Below, piece by piece: positions 37,405 to 49,092 of a stretch of 64,000 nucleotides of DNA. Under the pieces are notes generated by a model. The model did no database searches, had not been told where the DNA came from, and was given only the letters and a program-made list of their open reading frames with translations. The position numbers and the translations under genes are program-made. The stretch's first letter is position 1; every line of letters starts with the position of its first letter. Source of the DNA: Kitagawia praeruptora (Eukaryota > Streptophyta > Magnoliopsida > Apiales > Apiaceae); the NCBI GenBank assembly GCA_037693485.1, contig CM075346.1, positions 15,529,501-15,593,500 on the forward strand, written 5' to 3'.

Positions 37405-38735
37405 AAAACTCTATGATCTTTTCACACTTTACCCCTAGACTAACTGTTCATATTGTACAGCAGCTTTTGCCTCAGGGTATGGTATTTGTCTTTGGCACGT
37501 CTTCTACCTGCTCTAGTTGCACGCGAGTCTATTGGCGGCGGTACTGTCTTTTCGTTTTGCCTAGTTTTTTGAGACTTCTCATCTATATTAGTAGTTTGGC
37601 CTTCTACTTCACTTATCTTCCCCTCTCTCTAGCCTTTGAAATTTTCCCTCAGTTCAGTTTCCTCTACATGATGAACAATCATTGGATCCCTCCTGCTGAA
37701 AATGTCGTCAAAATTAATGTTCATGGGGTCTTTGACGACATTCCATGGGCAAATGGTAACTTTAATGGTATTGGAATTGTAGCTAGGGATCACGATGGGA
37801 ATTACCTATGGGGTATTATGGGTCCTATTCAGGGGATGAATGGCTTGCAGTCACAAGTTTGGGCTATCCATTTGGCCATGAAGCTAGCTTTTGTGAAAGG
37901 CATTCCAAATGTACGCATTGAGTGTGATAATGTTGTAGCGTTTGGTATGTTTCTTGATCAGAACGAAGAGGAGTTAGAAGAAGAGGGACTAGTTGCTGCG
38001 GTTCAACAGGTCAATATTTTGTTTGCCGAGTTTAACAAAAGTAGGAGTGATATCTCACGACAAAGGAAATGTAAACTGAGCTCGGTGTATGCATCTAGAA
38101 ACAGTGCCCCTGCATTCTTGGCTGAGTATGGCCTGCGAAACTGCTCTGATTTAGTCGAAGTTCCCACCCCTTTTGGCCGTTATGCTGAAATACTGGACCT
38201 GGATAAGGGTTTGGGCCCTCATCTGCCTGCCTTCAACATATTACCAAATTTTGGTCTTGGTGAAATGTTGCACCCGGTCCACAGGGAAGATCATTTGACT
38301 AACCTGGTATGGCTTGGTGACAAGTGTTTTGTGAAGAATATGGGACTTGGGAAGGAAGCTGCTCACACTCAAGGGCTTCAATCTGCTCAGAAATCGTTAT
38401 CGAGCACTCTCCCAAACCCACAGGTCTGTTTTGATCCTTTTGCAGCTCCCGCATCTAGTCTACCTATCCAAGGTGGTATAGTGATCAATGAACCTTCGCA
38501 AGCTATGGCTCCAGTGGTTCCTTTGTTACACAATTATAAGGATAAGGGCAAAGGCATCTTGGTTGATTCAGCTAGTCTGCCCAGCCACTCGGTTAAGAAA
38601 CTGCATAGCCAGGTCCCGGGTAGTCAGTCTGCGCATGGGATGGGTATGACTAATGGCGGTTCCTCGACTACTTTTGATTTAGGGGAACCATCTCATGGTC
38701 GTAACAAGGAGGAAGTGATCATAATAGAGGATTGA
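37395..38735 (+). CDS. Downstream LINE ORF with RNase H-like domain
   Basis: 446 codons, open from ATG 37395, which overlaps the RT stop in the -1 frame. The conserved part starts at the in-frame ATG 37668, the more likely start (355 residues); before it the translation is hydrophobic and looks like spacer. Residues 97-190 from the first ATG resemble a plant RVT_3 RNase H-like domain (WIPPAENVVKINVHG, GIGIVARDHDGNYL, NVRIECDNVVAF). The catalytic set is incomplete: His replaces the first Asp (NVHG for NVDG) and Val replaces the Glu (SQVWAIHLA), so nuclease activity is unlikely. The remaining 250 residues are Ser-, Pro- and Gly-rich with KDKGKGILVD near the C-terminus. It lies before the 3' UTR and poly(A), so it is part of the LINE. 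Function unknown. Confidence 0.75.
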   Translation: MDIKNSMIFSHFTPRLTVHIVQQLLPQGMVFVFGTSSTCSSCTRVYWRRYCLFVLPSFLRLLIYISSLAFYFTYLPLSLAFEIFPQFSFLYMMNNHWIPPAENVVKINVHGVFDDIPWANGNFNGIGIVARDHDGNYLWGIMGPIQGMNGLQSQVWAIHLAMKLAFVKGIPNVRIECDNVVAFGMFLDQNEEELEEEGLVAAVQQVNILFAEFNKSRSDISRQRKCKLSSVYASRNSAPAFLAEYGLRNCSDLVEVPTPFGRYAEILDLDKGLGPHLPAFNILPNFGLGEMLHPVHREDHLTNLVWLGDKCFVKNMGLGKEAAHTQGLQSAQKSLSSTLPNPQVCFDPFAAPASSLPIQGGIVINEPSQAMAPVVPLLHNYKDKGKGILVDSASLPSHSVKKLHSQVPGSQSAHGMGMTNGGSSTTFDLGEPSHGRNKEEVIIIED

Positions 38736-39024
38736 TATATTGTAGGACAGGGCTTTAGGTAGTATTGTCTTAGCAGTAAGTTAATTTTGCTAAGCTCTTT
38801 TGTCCAGTTAGCATGCTAGGTGGTAGTCTAGTGTGCTGTTTAACTGGTTTTTTAGCCCTATGTCTGTATCTTGTAAGTGCCGTTAAGGCTTTTCTAATGG
38901 TTAATCTGCTTATCTAAAAAAAAAAAAAATGTATGATAAACATATCCAAGACGGAAATAATACAAACTGATTTAAGATTGATTTTGAAGAAAGTATGTCC
39001 TCCTCATCATTGAGAAAACAAATA

Positions 39025-39348
39025 CTCCCTCTGTCCAGATGGATTCTTTACACTTACTATTTTGGCTCGTCCCATTCATTTCTTTACATTCCCAAAATAG
39101 TAAATTTTAACACTATTACACCCACTACTTCACTTATTTTAACAATACTTTACACTATTACACTCACTACTTCACTTATTTTAATAATAAAATCACTATT
39201 ACACCCACTACTTCACTTATTTTAATAATAAAATCACTATTATATCTACTATTTCATTTATTTTAACAATATTACACCCACTTTATATCCGCTTGTCTTG
39301 TCCTCCGTGCCCATCAGGAACGTAAAGATTCCAGTGGAACGGAGGGAG
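39025..39348. mobile_element. Stowaway-like MITE
   Basis: CTCCCTCTGTCCAGATGGA at the left, GGAACGGAGGGAG at the right, TA duplication on both sides (39023-39024 and 39349-39350). Inside are tandem CACTTATTTTAATAATAAAA units. Confidence 0.88.
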
Positions 39349-40611
39349 TAGAGTTTTTAAATATATGAAGTTATATGGTTAGAAGTTCATTTCAACTTTT
39401 CTGGTTTAAACTCTTCAAAAAATGGTTTAGAAAGTTCATTTAAAAATTTGTTGGTGTTGCTGTAACATGCAAGTCAAGTCGATTAATATTAAGTGGGACA
39501 ACAATTGCTACTGTGAATTGTGCTCTAACATGTAGCACAAACTGCATTCCATTAATTAACAATATATAAATGCTATGATCAATTTTTTTGGCCGTTGTTT
39601 CCTTTTTCCTTCCTTTATACGACTAGGAGCATTGTTATAAAAATAGGTCGATTTTTTAAAAATTGTCGATAAATTGATCAAAAATTGGTCAAAATTTTGG
39701 AACCGATTCGGTTGATTTTACAAAAATCGTCGATAAATTGCCGATTTTTCAATCAAATCACTCGATAAATCATAAATCTGTACCTTAACCGAATAATTCT
39801 GATTTCCAAAATCTGCAACACTAACTAGGAGTATCAATAGTCCTCACTTTGCACAAAAAATCCTTCCAAGCCAGAGTTTGACCAATCTCAAAACTCAGGT
39901 TTATATGACTCTTATAAACTAAATGTGAAAATATATTATGGATTAGATTTGTTTCAAAAACTCTCAGAACTAAGTCAGTTGACAGCAAGTCAAGCAAGGT
40001 AAGGTGAGTAGGCGTGATAATCATATAGTTTCGTTTAATTTTGGGTTGTATATTTCCGTATTTTATGTTTGTGTACTCATAGCTAAAATCGAAAATGATT
40101 CGAAATCATTTCGTAAATTTTTTACTCAATTTTAATACAAAACGAAATATTTCGTGTCGAACATGAAACAAAACGAAAAATACATGAAATGAAACGAAAA
40201 TTACACGAAATTTTCGTATACTTCTCCTTTACACGAAACGATCCAAAATAACACGAAATGATTATACCTGAATACACTAAATATACACAAAATACTATCA
40301 AATATGTAAAATGAATGATTAAAAATACATGAAATACTAATGAATGCGTAAAATGAAATACATATATAATAGTATATATTATGATATATGAAAATAAAAA
40401 TTATATATAATATTTCGTGTACTTTCGTGTGATCGAAATGATAATCTATATCTGACACTAAATAATTCATACTTCGTATATTGAAAATCAAATTTCAAAG
40501 CCAAATCTTTCATATTGTTTCGTACACTTGTCACGTGTTAAATTGTCGAGTCTAAATGTGAGTGTAGTTGGTTCTGCTCGATTTTTTGGAATTTCATATT
40601 TTCAATTCGAA
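39349..40611. other. AT-rich stretch with decayed repeats
   Basis: No gene. 39630-39830 is rich in TCGATAAAT and inverted GATTTT motifs. 40080-40460 is dense in ACGAAA/TTTCGT words in both orientations, probably an old fold-back element. Confidence 0.4.
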
Positions 40612-41386
40612 ACTAAAACCCACAACTAAGTTATTGCTTTTGGTCTGGTTTTAAAAATTTGGCTCGGTTAATATCGTTTCAATGGTTATTACAGTACAAA
40701 ATAGAACTAAATTGAGAAAAATAATATTATATATAACTTGGTTAAACAAAACTTATTTTCTTTTTTGCTAAATAATAAAACATTTTTTTTGAGTAGGCTA
40801 AATAATAAACTTAATTTTTTTTTGTCAAGAAATAATAAACTTAATTAATTACTAGAAAACTACGGAAGTTTACTTGTTGTTATCGTTGAAATTTAACGAT
40901 TAGTAATTCGATTAGAGAACCAACACATTAGTGTTCACTTTTATCTATTCAAACACATTTACTGCACCCACCTACTTCACTGCATGGCTAGTGGCTACTA
41001 CTTGACTGCATGGCTAGTGGGCAGTGGCTATCTTAATACTCCCTTAATCTCAAAATATTTTTCCTATCTTTTTACATGTTTATCAACACACACTTTTAAT
41101 TTATTAATATCTTTAATTTCGTATTAATATTAAATATAAAAACTTCATTATATTAAAGTACTCACAAATACAAATCAAACAAAATCACTCATGACTATAT
41201 TTTATCTTATAAATTATGGATAAATTAATAGTCAACCGCTTATAATGAACAATGTAAAAATTCAAAACAAAAAATGTAATATGAAACAAGTTACTTGTTG
41301 CACATTCCCCGTAACTAAGCTATTGCTTTTGGTCGGGTTTTAAAAATTTGGCTCGGTTAATATCGTTTCAATTGTTATTACAAAGA

Positions 41387-41572
41387 AAAATGCTAGAGGT
41401 ATCAAATTGGGGTACCAAAAATTATTACCAAATGACATGTCATTGATTTGATTGGCTATAATTATAATGGATCCGCCAGGGCCAACCAATTAAAACATTT
41501 CAAAATGACAAGTAGTTAATGCCATATCATTTTGTAACAAAATTTGGTACCTAATTTTGGTACCTACAAAAT
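41387..41572. mobile_element. MITE with GGTACCAAATT ends
   Basis: Inverted ends AGGTATCAAATTGGGGTACC and GGTACCTAATTTTGGTACCT. The first copy of the duplication (about 40695) lacks it, which shows that it is an insertion. Boundaries are accurate to a few bases. Confidence 0.75.
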
Positions 41573-41621
41573 ATAATTAAATTGAGAAAAATAATATTAT
41601 AGCTTGATTAAACAAAACTTA

Positions 41622-41872
41622 CTCCCTCTGTCCTAACAGATAATTAACATTTGCGGACCAGTTTTCGACACGGATTTTGAGGTGCATTTTAAGGATAGTT
41701 CTATAATTTATTTTTGATATTTTCTTTTTTCGTATAAAAATAGAACAATCCTATTTTTAAACAAAAAAAGAAAATATCAAAAATAAGTTATAGAACTATC
41801 CTTAAAATGCACCTTAAAATACGTGTCAGATACGTAATTTTTTATGTTAAGAAATGGGTAGGACAGAGGGAG
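41622..41872. mobile_element. Stowaway MITE, near-palindromic
   Basis: CTCCCTCTGTCCT...AGGACAGAGGGAG with TA on each side. The empty site AACTTATTTTC is kept at about 40745 in the paralogous copy. The whole element folds back almost perfectly. Confidence 0.95.
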
Positions 41873-41966
41873 TATTTTCTTTTTTGCTAAATAGTAAAAC
41901 CTCATTAATTACCAGAAAGTTCTTATCGTTGAAATTTAACGTACTTTATTGCATGGCTACATGTTA

Positions 41967-42322
41967 GAGCATCTCCAAGAGACTCTCTACTCAAGCTCTT
42001 AACTCAAAAAATGAGGAGAGAGAATGAAAATGTTGCTCCAAGAGATTTTTAGTGGCTCTTAAAAACACTAAGAGCCTCTTCTCTCTCCTCATTTTTAAGA
42101 GCCACTAGTAGCTCTTAACTTGCATTTTAATAATAAAATATACATGTCCACCAATTCTTGCACAATTTTTGGTTATAGTGGGGTTAATTTATGAATAAAT
42201 TATTAATAAGGAGCTAATATAAAGAAGATTGTTAGAGTTTGACACGTAAACCAATGTAATAACTTACTAAATTTATTTATATTATTTTGAAGAGTGAAAG
42301 TAGGAGTCTCTTGTAGATGCTC
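41967..42322. mobile_element. Harbinger-like MITE
   Basis: GAGCATCTCCAAGAGACTC at the left and GAGTCTCTTGTAGATGCTC at the right, flanked by TTA and TTG (one base decayed). Confidence 0.8.
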
Positions 42323-42819
42323 TTGATACTTGTTGCACATTCCCCGTTTGTAACACCACTAGAGCAAGTGACCGGCAAATTAAGTCACTAAACTTGAACA
42401 TTTGAAAGTAATGAGGCAGGTGAAGGTGTATGGTTGGTACAACGGTCTTTTAGCTGACCTCTTATCTAAACAAATAGGTAGGATGGTGCAGTGGCAACTG
42501 GCATCTGACTTTGAATTACTACGTACTTTTGGCTATAGTAGTAGAGTTGTCGTTATCAAAGGCTATGCACACACACAAGCTATATGTTACAGCCTTACAG
42601 GCAATCAAATATTTGATTCTTGTTCATATATATCTAGAAAAACATGACTACTAATGAAAGAAGAAAATTTCTTGTCAATACGAAGATGGTCTTCTGCAAA
42701 AGTTGCCTTGTTCATCTCTCAACGATTCTCTTACTCGCTTATAGAATCATATATCTATTTACTATCAAGTGTTTGAAAAAACATAACCAAGTATAGAAAC
42801 AGCAAGGTCTATATAAATC

Positions 42820-43859
42820 ATGACATTTTACAAGATGAACCACACATACAGCTTCCATGGCAGGCATTACTATTTATCAGTTGGCAATCATATGGATCTT
42901 CCAGTTCATGCTAAAAGTGGTAAGATTTTTTTGTTAATTTTCATCAATGTTTCAATACATGTTTATGTGCTTATTCTTTTTCTTGTTGATCAATTGCAGG
43001 TACGATCTTTGTGGAGTCCACAAAGTATGTGCATGATGATGGTTATTGGTAATGGCTTAGTTGGTCTTTTTACAAATCTAGGAATAACCCCTGTTTGGAC
43101 CATGGCCGTATTGTTAGGAATCACTCTTTTGTGTGTGTTATTTTTCTGCACAAAACTTTTCCTAGATGGAAGGAAAGCTAGACTTCAGTGGGTGGTTGTA
43201 GGTTTTTGGCCATTACATTGGCCATATTATACTACCCGTAGGAATGGTAGAACAATCCCTTATTTTCAACTCATTGGGAATTCTTAATTCACCTCTCTTA
43301 TATCACATGTGCCATTTTTATTATGATTATTGTGAGTAAGAAATCTGCAGATGCCAAGTTTGCCGGTCTCGATTTTACTAGATGGGTGTTGGTTAACACC
43401 GCTGCATCCATGCTTCTATCTATGATTCAAACTCATAAAGCGAATTTGAGGAATAATTATATTCGAAATGAGCAAGGCCCTATGGATTTGATTGAAGAAA
43501 ATCATACTCCCTCCGTCCCTTAATGTTTTTCCTGTTTTGACTGGACACATTTGCCAACGCACACTTTTGATCGTTAATATCTTAAATTTTGTATTAGTAT
43601 TAAATATAAAAATTTCACTGTATTAAAGTACTCATAAATACGAATCCAACAAGATCACTCATGACTATATTTGGTCTTATAAATTAGATGTAAATTAGTA
43701 ATTTGTTTCATGTTATGAACAATCCCGACATATGAAACAAGAACTATAATAAGAGACAGAGGGAGTACCATTCCCACGTTGAAGAATGAAAAGATATTTG
43801 ATCGAGTTCCTGGCCAAACTAGAACTTTGGAAATTGAAGTTCCGGGTAATTAGGTTTGA
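42820..43859 (+). CDS. Unrecognised gene interrupted by a Stowaway MITE
   Basis: I do not recognise the family. A first coding stretch (YSFHGRHYYLSVGNHMDLPV) ends at a donor (AGTG|GTAAGA, about 42920) with an acceptor at 42999 (TTGCAG). After splicing the frame runs to GYW and a stop at 43050, and other frames read on with hydrophobic segments, so the middle is frameshifted or mis-modelled. The last part is clearer: from about 43251 a frame with a membrane-like segment and SADAKFAGLDFTRWVLVNT runs to EENHT at 43506, where the MITE is inserted. After it, from 43768, PTLKNEKIFDRVPGQTRT continues to a stop at 43857. Taking out the MITE and one TA keeps the frame exactly. It is either a decaying gene or one whose C-terminus the MITE truncates. 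Confidence 0.45.
43507..43765. mobile_element. Stowaway MITE inside a coding exon
   Basis: CTCCCTCCGTCCCTTAATG at the left, AGAGACAGAGGGAG at the right, TA at 43505-43506 and 43766-43767. It brings a stop at 43521 into the host frame. Confidence 0.93.
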
Positions 43860-45381
43860 TTTTAAGTTATGTCAGTTTGGGGTGGCTTGAGAAGCCCAGT
43901 TTAGTTATAGGCCAGCTTTCATATATATATGTATGTATCTATGGAATATTTTCAAAGTCATATTTCATAGTCGGCAAGTAATTAGGAAGATGGTAGGTTT
44001 GCGGGTACTATGTTTTGAGTTGTAGTAGTTGTGCTGAGCACGTGTGTTCCTTCTGTACCTTGTAAGGCTTGGCCTTATTTTCTAATATATTTATGTTTAT
44101 CAAAAAAAAAAAAATTAGTTCCAAGTTGTTTGTGTGTTTTATTTAATTGTATGTGTTCCTTCTACTATAATTGAAGGAATTTGTTCTAATGATGATGTTT
44201 CCTTAAGAAAATGGTTTGTTTTTTGCTAAGTAGAAAACGGTTTGTTTTAACTATACTTATGTAATGTACTTTGATTATACTAATATTTAATTGATTTAGA
44301 AGAGAACTTAAAAGATTCGGCCTTTCACCAGAAACAATACTCATTAATTTTGACATTACGAATTAATTCTTTTTCTTTTTTGTTTCTTTCATAAACAAGT
44401 CTTAAAATCCTACAATATATGAAATGATAAAATCACTTAACAATACAAACACTACTCCAAGCAAGGCAGTCATCTCACTATACCAACATAGAAGTAATTG
44501 GATATTCAAATTAAATATAATTCATAAATTAAAAATATGTCTTAATCTCTTTTTGGTTTCTTAAAAATTAAAGTGAAAGATGGAATTAGATGATTTTTGA
44601 AAAAACAAATAGAATGACTAATTTTTACTTATAAATTTCTCAATTATTAAATTATCTAATGCCCAAAATATGCTATTGGGAAAGAAGAGATAAAAATAAT
44701 ACTAAGCAACAACAGTAGGAAGTACTCAAGCAACAATAATATTAGGTAAACATTTCCAAACACAACTATTTCCTTTTCTTTGATAGGTTCAATTACACAA
44801 TCTTAAATTACACTATTATTTTTGTAACGCTAAGATTACACTATTATTAGTCATCAAAAAATTATCTTACAAATACAAAGCAATTAATAATAACTTTGTT
44901 CATCCAAATTATTGCCTAACTTGTGTAATTTTCATAAGAAAGAACATTTTGCTAAAAGTTACTCCTATAAAAATAAAATAACCAACATACCATATGTAGA
45001 TTTTATGCATCAATATGGGTACCTAGGTAAACTCTTTCTATTTAAAATGCAATCCATATTATTGATTTCTTTGCATCAATATAAGTACCTAGGCAAACTC
45101 TTTCTATTTAAAGTGCAACCCATATTATTGATTCAAAGAAAGATGTATAGCTTTTTTTTTTTTTTTTTTTTTTTTTGAAATAAGAAAGATGTATAGCTAT
45201 TTAAAGAAAAATACTAGGAAAAATCGGGAATTAGTAAAAAGAGAGTGAATGAGATTTTTGGATCAACTACCGGGACAAAGTATATAGTTGCAGTTTTCTT
45301 GTACATACTAGCAATTTGCCCACGATAATTTTTTATTTTTCTAATTTATATAAATATACATGAAAATATTGTAGTTTTATA
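43860..45381. other. Noncoding stretch
   Basis: 43990-44115 (CCTTGTAAGGCTTGGCC, then 13 A) looks like a LINE 3' end or a gene 3' UTR. 44990-45180 has two 60-bp copies of GGTACCTAGGTAAACTCTTT wording and a long T run. 45306-45330 resembles a decayed Helitron 3' end on the minus strand. No gene recognised. Confidence 0.4.
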
Positions 45382-47446
45382 TCTATACTATTATATAAAT
45401 TCCGAAACATTAAAAGTTTGGTTCAACGGTACCCATTGAATTTACATAATTACCCTTACTCAATTACAGATCTACTAACTAATCAATTTTCTTTTTCAGG
45501 TTACACATATTATCTTTTCTATTTTCAGGAACTAAATAATTTCCTTTTTCAGGTAAAATAAAATATCTTTTATATTTATCTAACTAAAATTTCTCTTTAT
45601 TAATCAATTTCCTTTTTCAGTTTAAACATATAACCTTTTCTATTTTCCAATAACTAAATAATTTCCTTTTTTATTTAAAATAGAATATCTTTTATATTTT
45701 ATCTAACTAAAATTTCTCCTTTTTAAAAACACTACGAGCAATTTTATTTAATAAAATAACATTTATATATAATTACTATTAACTAATCAAATACCTTTTT
45801 CAGTCAAAACACATTACCTTTTCTCTTTCTCTAACTAAATATCTCTTCTTCCAATTATATCATGGACTGTTACATTTTTCAGCAAAACATGTTACCTTTT
45901 TTTCTTTCTTCTTACTAAAACCTCCATTTATCTAATTATATTACAAGCGTTTCTATTTAATAATAAAAATAATAATATTATAATATTAATAATTAACCAA
46001 TTACCTTTTCAGCTAAAAATAACATAATTATATATAATTATTATTAACTAATCAATTACCTTTTTCAGTCAAAACACGTTACCTTTTCTCTTTTCTCAAA
46101 CTAAAATCTCTCATTTTCCAATTATATCATGACGGTTACCTTTTTTCAGTAAAACACGTTACCTTTTTTCTTTTTTCTTACTAAAACCTCCATTTTTCTA
46201 ATTATATTACAGGCGTTTCTATTTAATACAAATAAAATAATAATATTATAATACTAATAATTAACCGATTACCTTTTCTACTAAAATATATCATTTTTTC
46301 TATTTTTTCTAATTACAATCCATTTTTTTCTAAAAATATAACGGGTAGCGTTAATTTCTCATTTTCTAAAAACTATGAACAATTTTATTTCGTAAAATAA
46401 CATAATTAAATTATAATTACTATAAACTAATCAATTAATTTTTTCACATAAATCATGCACGTTACTTTTCTATTTTCTCTAACTAAAATCTCTTTTTTCC
46501 AATTATATCACGGACGGTTCTTTTTAATAAAATAAACTAATAATATTATAATATTATTAATTAACCGATAAAACTAATAATATTATAATATTATTAATTA
46601 ACCGATTACCTTTTTCAGCTAAAACATATCATCTTTTCTATATTTTCTAACTAAAATTTCTTTTATAATAGAAATACCACGGACAATATTATTTTCTCAT
46701 TTTCTAAAAACATTACGAGCAATTGTATTTACTAAATAATGTAATTCAATTATAATTACCAAGGTTGTAAAAATTGGAACTCGGTCCGACTCGGTTTTGT
46801 TCCGGAAAAACGAGTACTCGGAAACTCGGAGAGTACTCAGAATGAGTACTCGGAGAACAAATCGGATATTTTTTTTAATTTTTTTTTTCATATATGAAAT
46901 ATATTCATTCATATTTTAATGTACATATGTTAAAATTTAGAATTTAACGATAATATATATTTTATATATATACTAATAATTATTTAATAATATTAAAATA
47001 AATAGATAAACATTAAAAATACGAGTAAGTGTAATTCGATTTGACTCTGAAACTCAGAACTCGGAACTCGGATCGGAAGAGGGGTTAAAAACGAGTACTC
47101 GGAATGAGTACTCGGCTGACTCGGCGATTTTTAGAACCCTGATAATTACTATAAACTAATCAATTACCTTTTTCACATTCTATTTAAAAATGAAGTAATA
47201 ATTTTATAATTACTAATAATTAATTGATTATTCTTTTTAACTAAAACCTATCATCTTTTCTATATTTTCTAACTAAATCCCTACTTTTCTAGAAATATCA
47301 CGAATAACATTTATATACTTATTATCAAATCATCTCATATAAAAAAGTAAGCCTCCAAAATTCATGTTTTTAAAAAAATAATTGTAGTTAATGATTTTTT
47401 TATATAATATAAAAAAAATCCGTGCATCGCACGGGTTTTAGGCTAG
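45382..47446 (+). mobile_element. Non-autonomous Helitron, complete
   Basis: 5' TCTATACTATTATATAAATT after an A. The 3' hairpin CCGTGCATCGCACGG is followed by GTTTTAGG, then CTAG and T. About 2.07 kb of degenerate AT-rich units (TTACCTTTTTCAG, ACTAAAATCTC) match the split Helitron at 6516-22357 in reverse orientation. No protein is encoded. It contains a hAT MITE at 46760-47141. Confidence 0.85.
46760..47141. mobile_element. hAT-type MITE inside the Helitron
   Basis: The 8-bp direct repeat ATAATTAC lies on both sides (46752-46759 and 47142-47149). The ends CAAGGTTGTAAAAA and TTTTTAGAACCCTG are inverted. The 8-bp duplication is the hAT hallmark. The interior is rich in GAGTACTCGG. Confidence 0.92.
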
Positions 47447-47949
47447 TATCATTAAATTTATATAATTCACGAAATCAATTCATTCATAACTTTAACAAAG
47501 TGTAAAGAGAAGTTTATCGGTTTCGGACCGGGTTAAAATTTAATTGGATCAGCCCATTTAACTTAGTAAAATTACCAAAATGTCCTGGAATTAGGAATAC
47601 AATTATAAATTCCTTGGAATTAAAATTTAGTTTTATAATTGGGTTTCATTCATGAATTGTCAATTTGTCATATTCCAAAAATCCCTGTCATTTTAAAATC
47701 TTTTTTTCTTAGCCCGTAATACATTTCAAACACACAATTTTCAAATTTGTTTTGAAACAAACATTAACTTTTATCTAGAAACAAAATAAATATACGTAAA
47801 AAACGGGAAAGAGAGAAAAATGGAAGCAGCAAGATAAATAATAAGTCCAAAATAATTGGAATGTCAGTTAGAGTCAAACAGAACAAAGTTTATCTCAAGG
47901 AATTAGCCATTAGCATGTGCCGTTAAATATACACAGTACATTTCATTTT
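47447..47949. other. Upstream region of the small membrane protein gene
   Basis: AT-rich, no coding signal. It presumably holds the promoter of the next gene, but I can fix no TATA box with confidence. Confidence 0.4.
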
Positions 47950-48744
47950 AGAAAGAGAGCCCAAAGAGACGTCTACAAGGTATGTTCAATTATGATCCCT
48001 TTTTGCCATCGTTTCCTATTATCTTAGATCTTTTACTAGTATGAGGTTTTTTTTTTTTTTTTTTGATAATGTTTTACTAGTATGAGGTTAATTGTATATA
48101 TGGACAGCATGTTTACATTCTATTCCCTCCGTCCCTCTCATTTGTTTACAAGGACACGAAAACCTTTACTAGATCTTTGTGCTTGTAAATTGTAAAGTAT
48201 CTGTGGTCATAATTTCATACTTCGTTGCTCCCTTGCTTTTGCTTCCTCCGCCGTATATTACAACTTTCGTTTCTTTTGGATTAGATGTTTTTTCATTTAA
48301 AAGTTTTTAATGCATCTTTTCATGTTGTTGAAACTAACCTTATCTTGTTTATTTTGCAGGTTTAAAAGAACGCGCAAGATGTGTAATATTATCGACTTCT
48401 GCATGATCCTAGCTCGTACCATCATCCTTATTGTATTTAGTTTTTGTACAGGCCTTGCAGTACTCAATTCCATTGACGTCTATAACAAAAAAGGCAAACA
48501 CCAAATTCGGGATACCATAGTTTCAACTATTCTGCTTATGTCCTTTCTCGTTGCTGTACATTTTGTTGCATGGTTCAAAGTCAACGAGACAAGAGACTTT
48601 GTAATATCTGAAAATAAAAAAGACCAAGATAAAGAAAAACAAAAGGTGCATATCTGCAATATCATACCAGGCTTCGATACTGAAAAGACTTTCAAAGACA
48701 ATCAAGCTGAAACCATTTCTCCAGACAAAAATGATATCAAGTAG
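47950..48744 (+). CDS. Small two-span membrane protein
   Basis: The CDS is 48379-48744 (121 codons plus stop). A 5'-UTR exon ends at 47979 (ACAAG|GTATGT), and the intron ends in TTTGCAG at 48359, 19 nt before the ATG. I chose this ATG because the in-frame upstream ATG (48310) lies inside the intron. Two hydrophobic spans are visible, about residues 10-30 (ILARTIILIVFSFCTGLAVL) and 48-66 (STILLMSFLVAVHFVAWF), joined by a basic loop (YNKKGKHQIRD). A hydrophilic, lysine-rich tail follows (KKDQDKEKQK). No signal peptide cleavage site is obvious. I know no family with this pattern. Intact frame, good splice sites and the preceding UTR intron make it a likely expressed host gene. Confidence 0.6.
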
Positions 48745-48897
48745 AACATCATAAGAAGCAGAAATGTTGGAAATGGTTGTGTTTTTTTGTTGAAAATTCT
48801 TCTTTTTATTTGGTTTCATCTTCGGAATATTATTTTCAAACTTTGCTTATTCTATGCAATTTTCTTTTCACTTTTGCAACACCCATTGATGCTATCA

Positions 48898-49092
48898 AAA
48901 AAAACAAAACACAACATACTCATATCCCGCATAAGCAGGATCTGAGGCCTGAGGGGTAGTATAGTACGCAATCTTGCGTACTACCCAAAGGTAGAGAAGG
49001 TGTTTCCGGTTTTTGACCCCCGGCAGGAGTCGAACCGTGACCTTACGGTTCACGAGTTGGGCACTTACCACTGTGCCAACTCAACCCCTATT
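48898..49092 (-). mobile_element. tRNA-derived SINE
   Basis: On the minus strand it starts GGGGTTGAGTTGGCACAGTGG (trimmed at the flank), with an A box TGGCACAGTGG and, about 35 nt later, a B box GGTTCGACTCC, as in tRNA genes. The tail is T-rich. The 14-bp direct repeat CATTGATGCTATCA lies on both sides (48884-48897 and 49093-49106). It is not a tRNA gene: the cloverleaf does not continue after the B box. Confidence 0.92.

Larger units (their letters stand above)
34300..38933 (+). mobile_element. 5'-truncated L1-type LINE
   Basis: Linker, RT, zinc-finger, RNase H and a downstream ORF are followed by a 185-bp 3' UTR and a 13-A tail at 38921-38933. ORF1 and the endonuclease are missing; the element starts just before the linker to RT, the usual 5' truncation of target-primed insertions. 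I could not identify a target duplication. Confidence 0.9.
40612..41945 (+). repeat. Segmental duplication
   Basis: 40618-40925 and 41313-41945 share long stretches (GGCTCGGTTAATATCG, AATTGAGAAAAATAAT, CTTTTTTGCTAAATA, ATCGTTGAAATTTAAC). The second copy is longer because it carries two MITEs. The spacer motif ACTTGTTGCACATTCCCC recurs at 41291 and 42333. Confidence 0.85.
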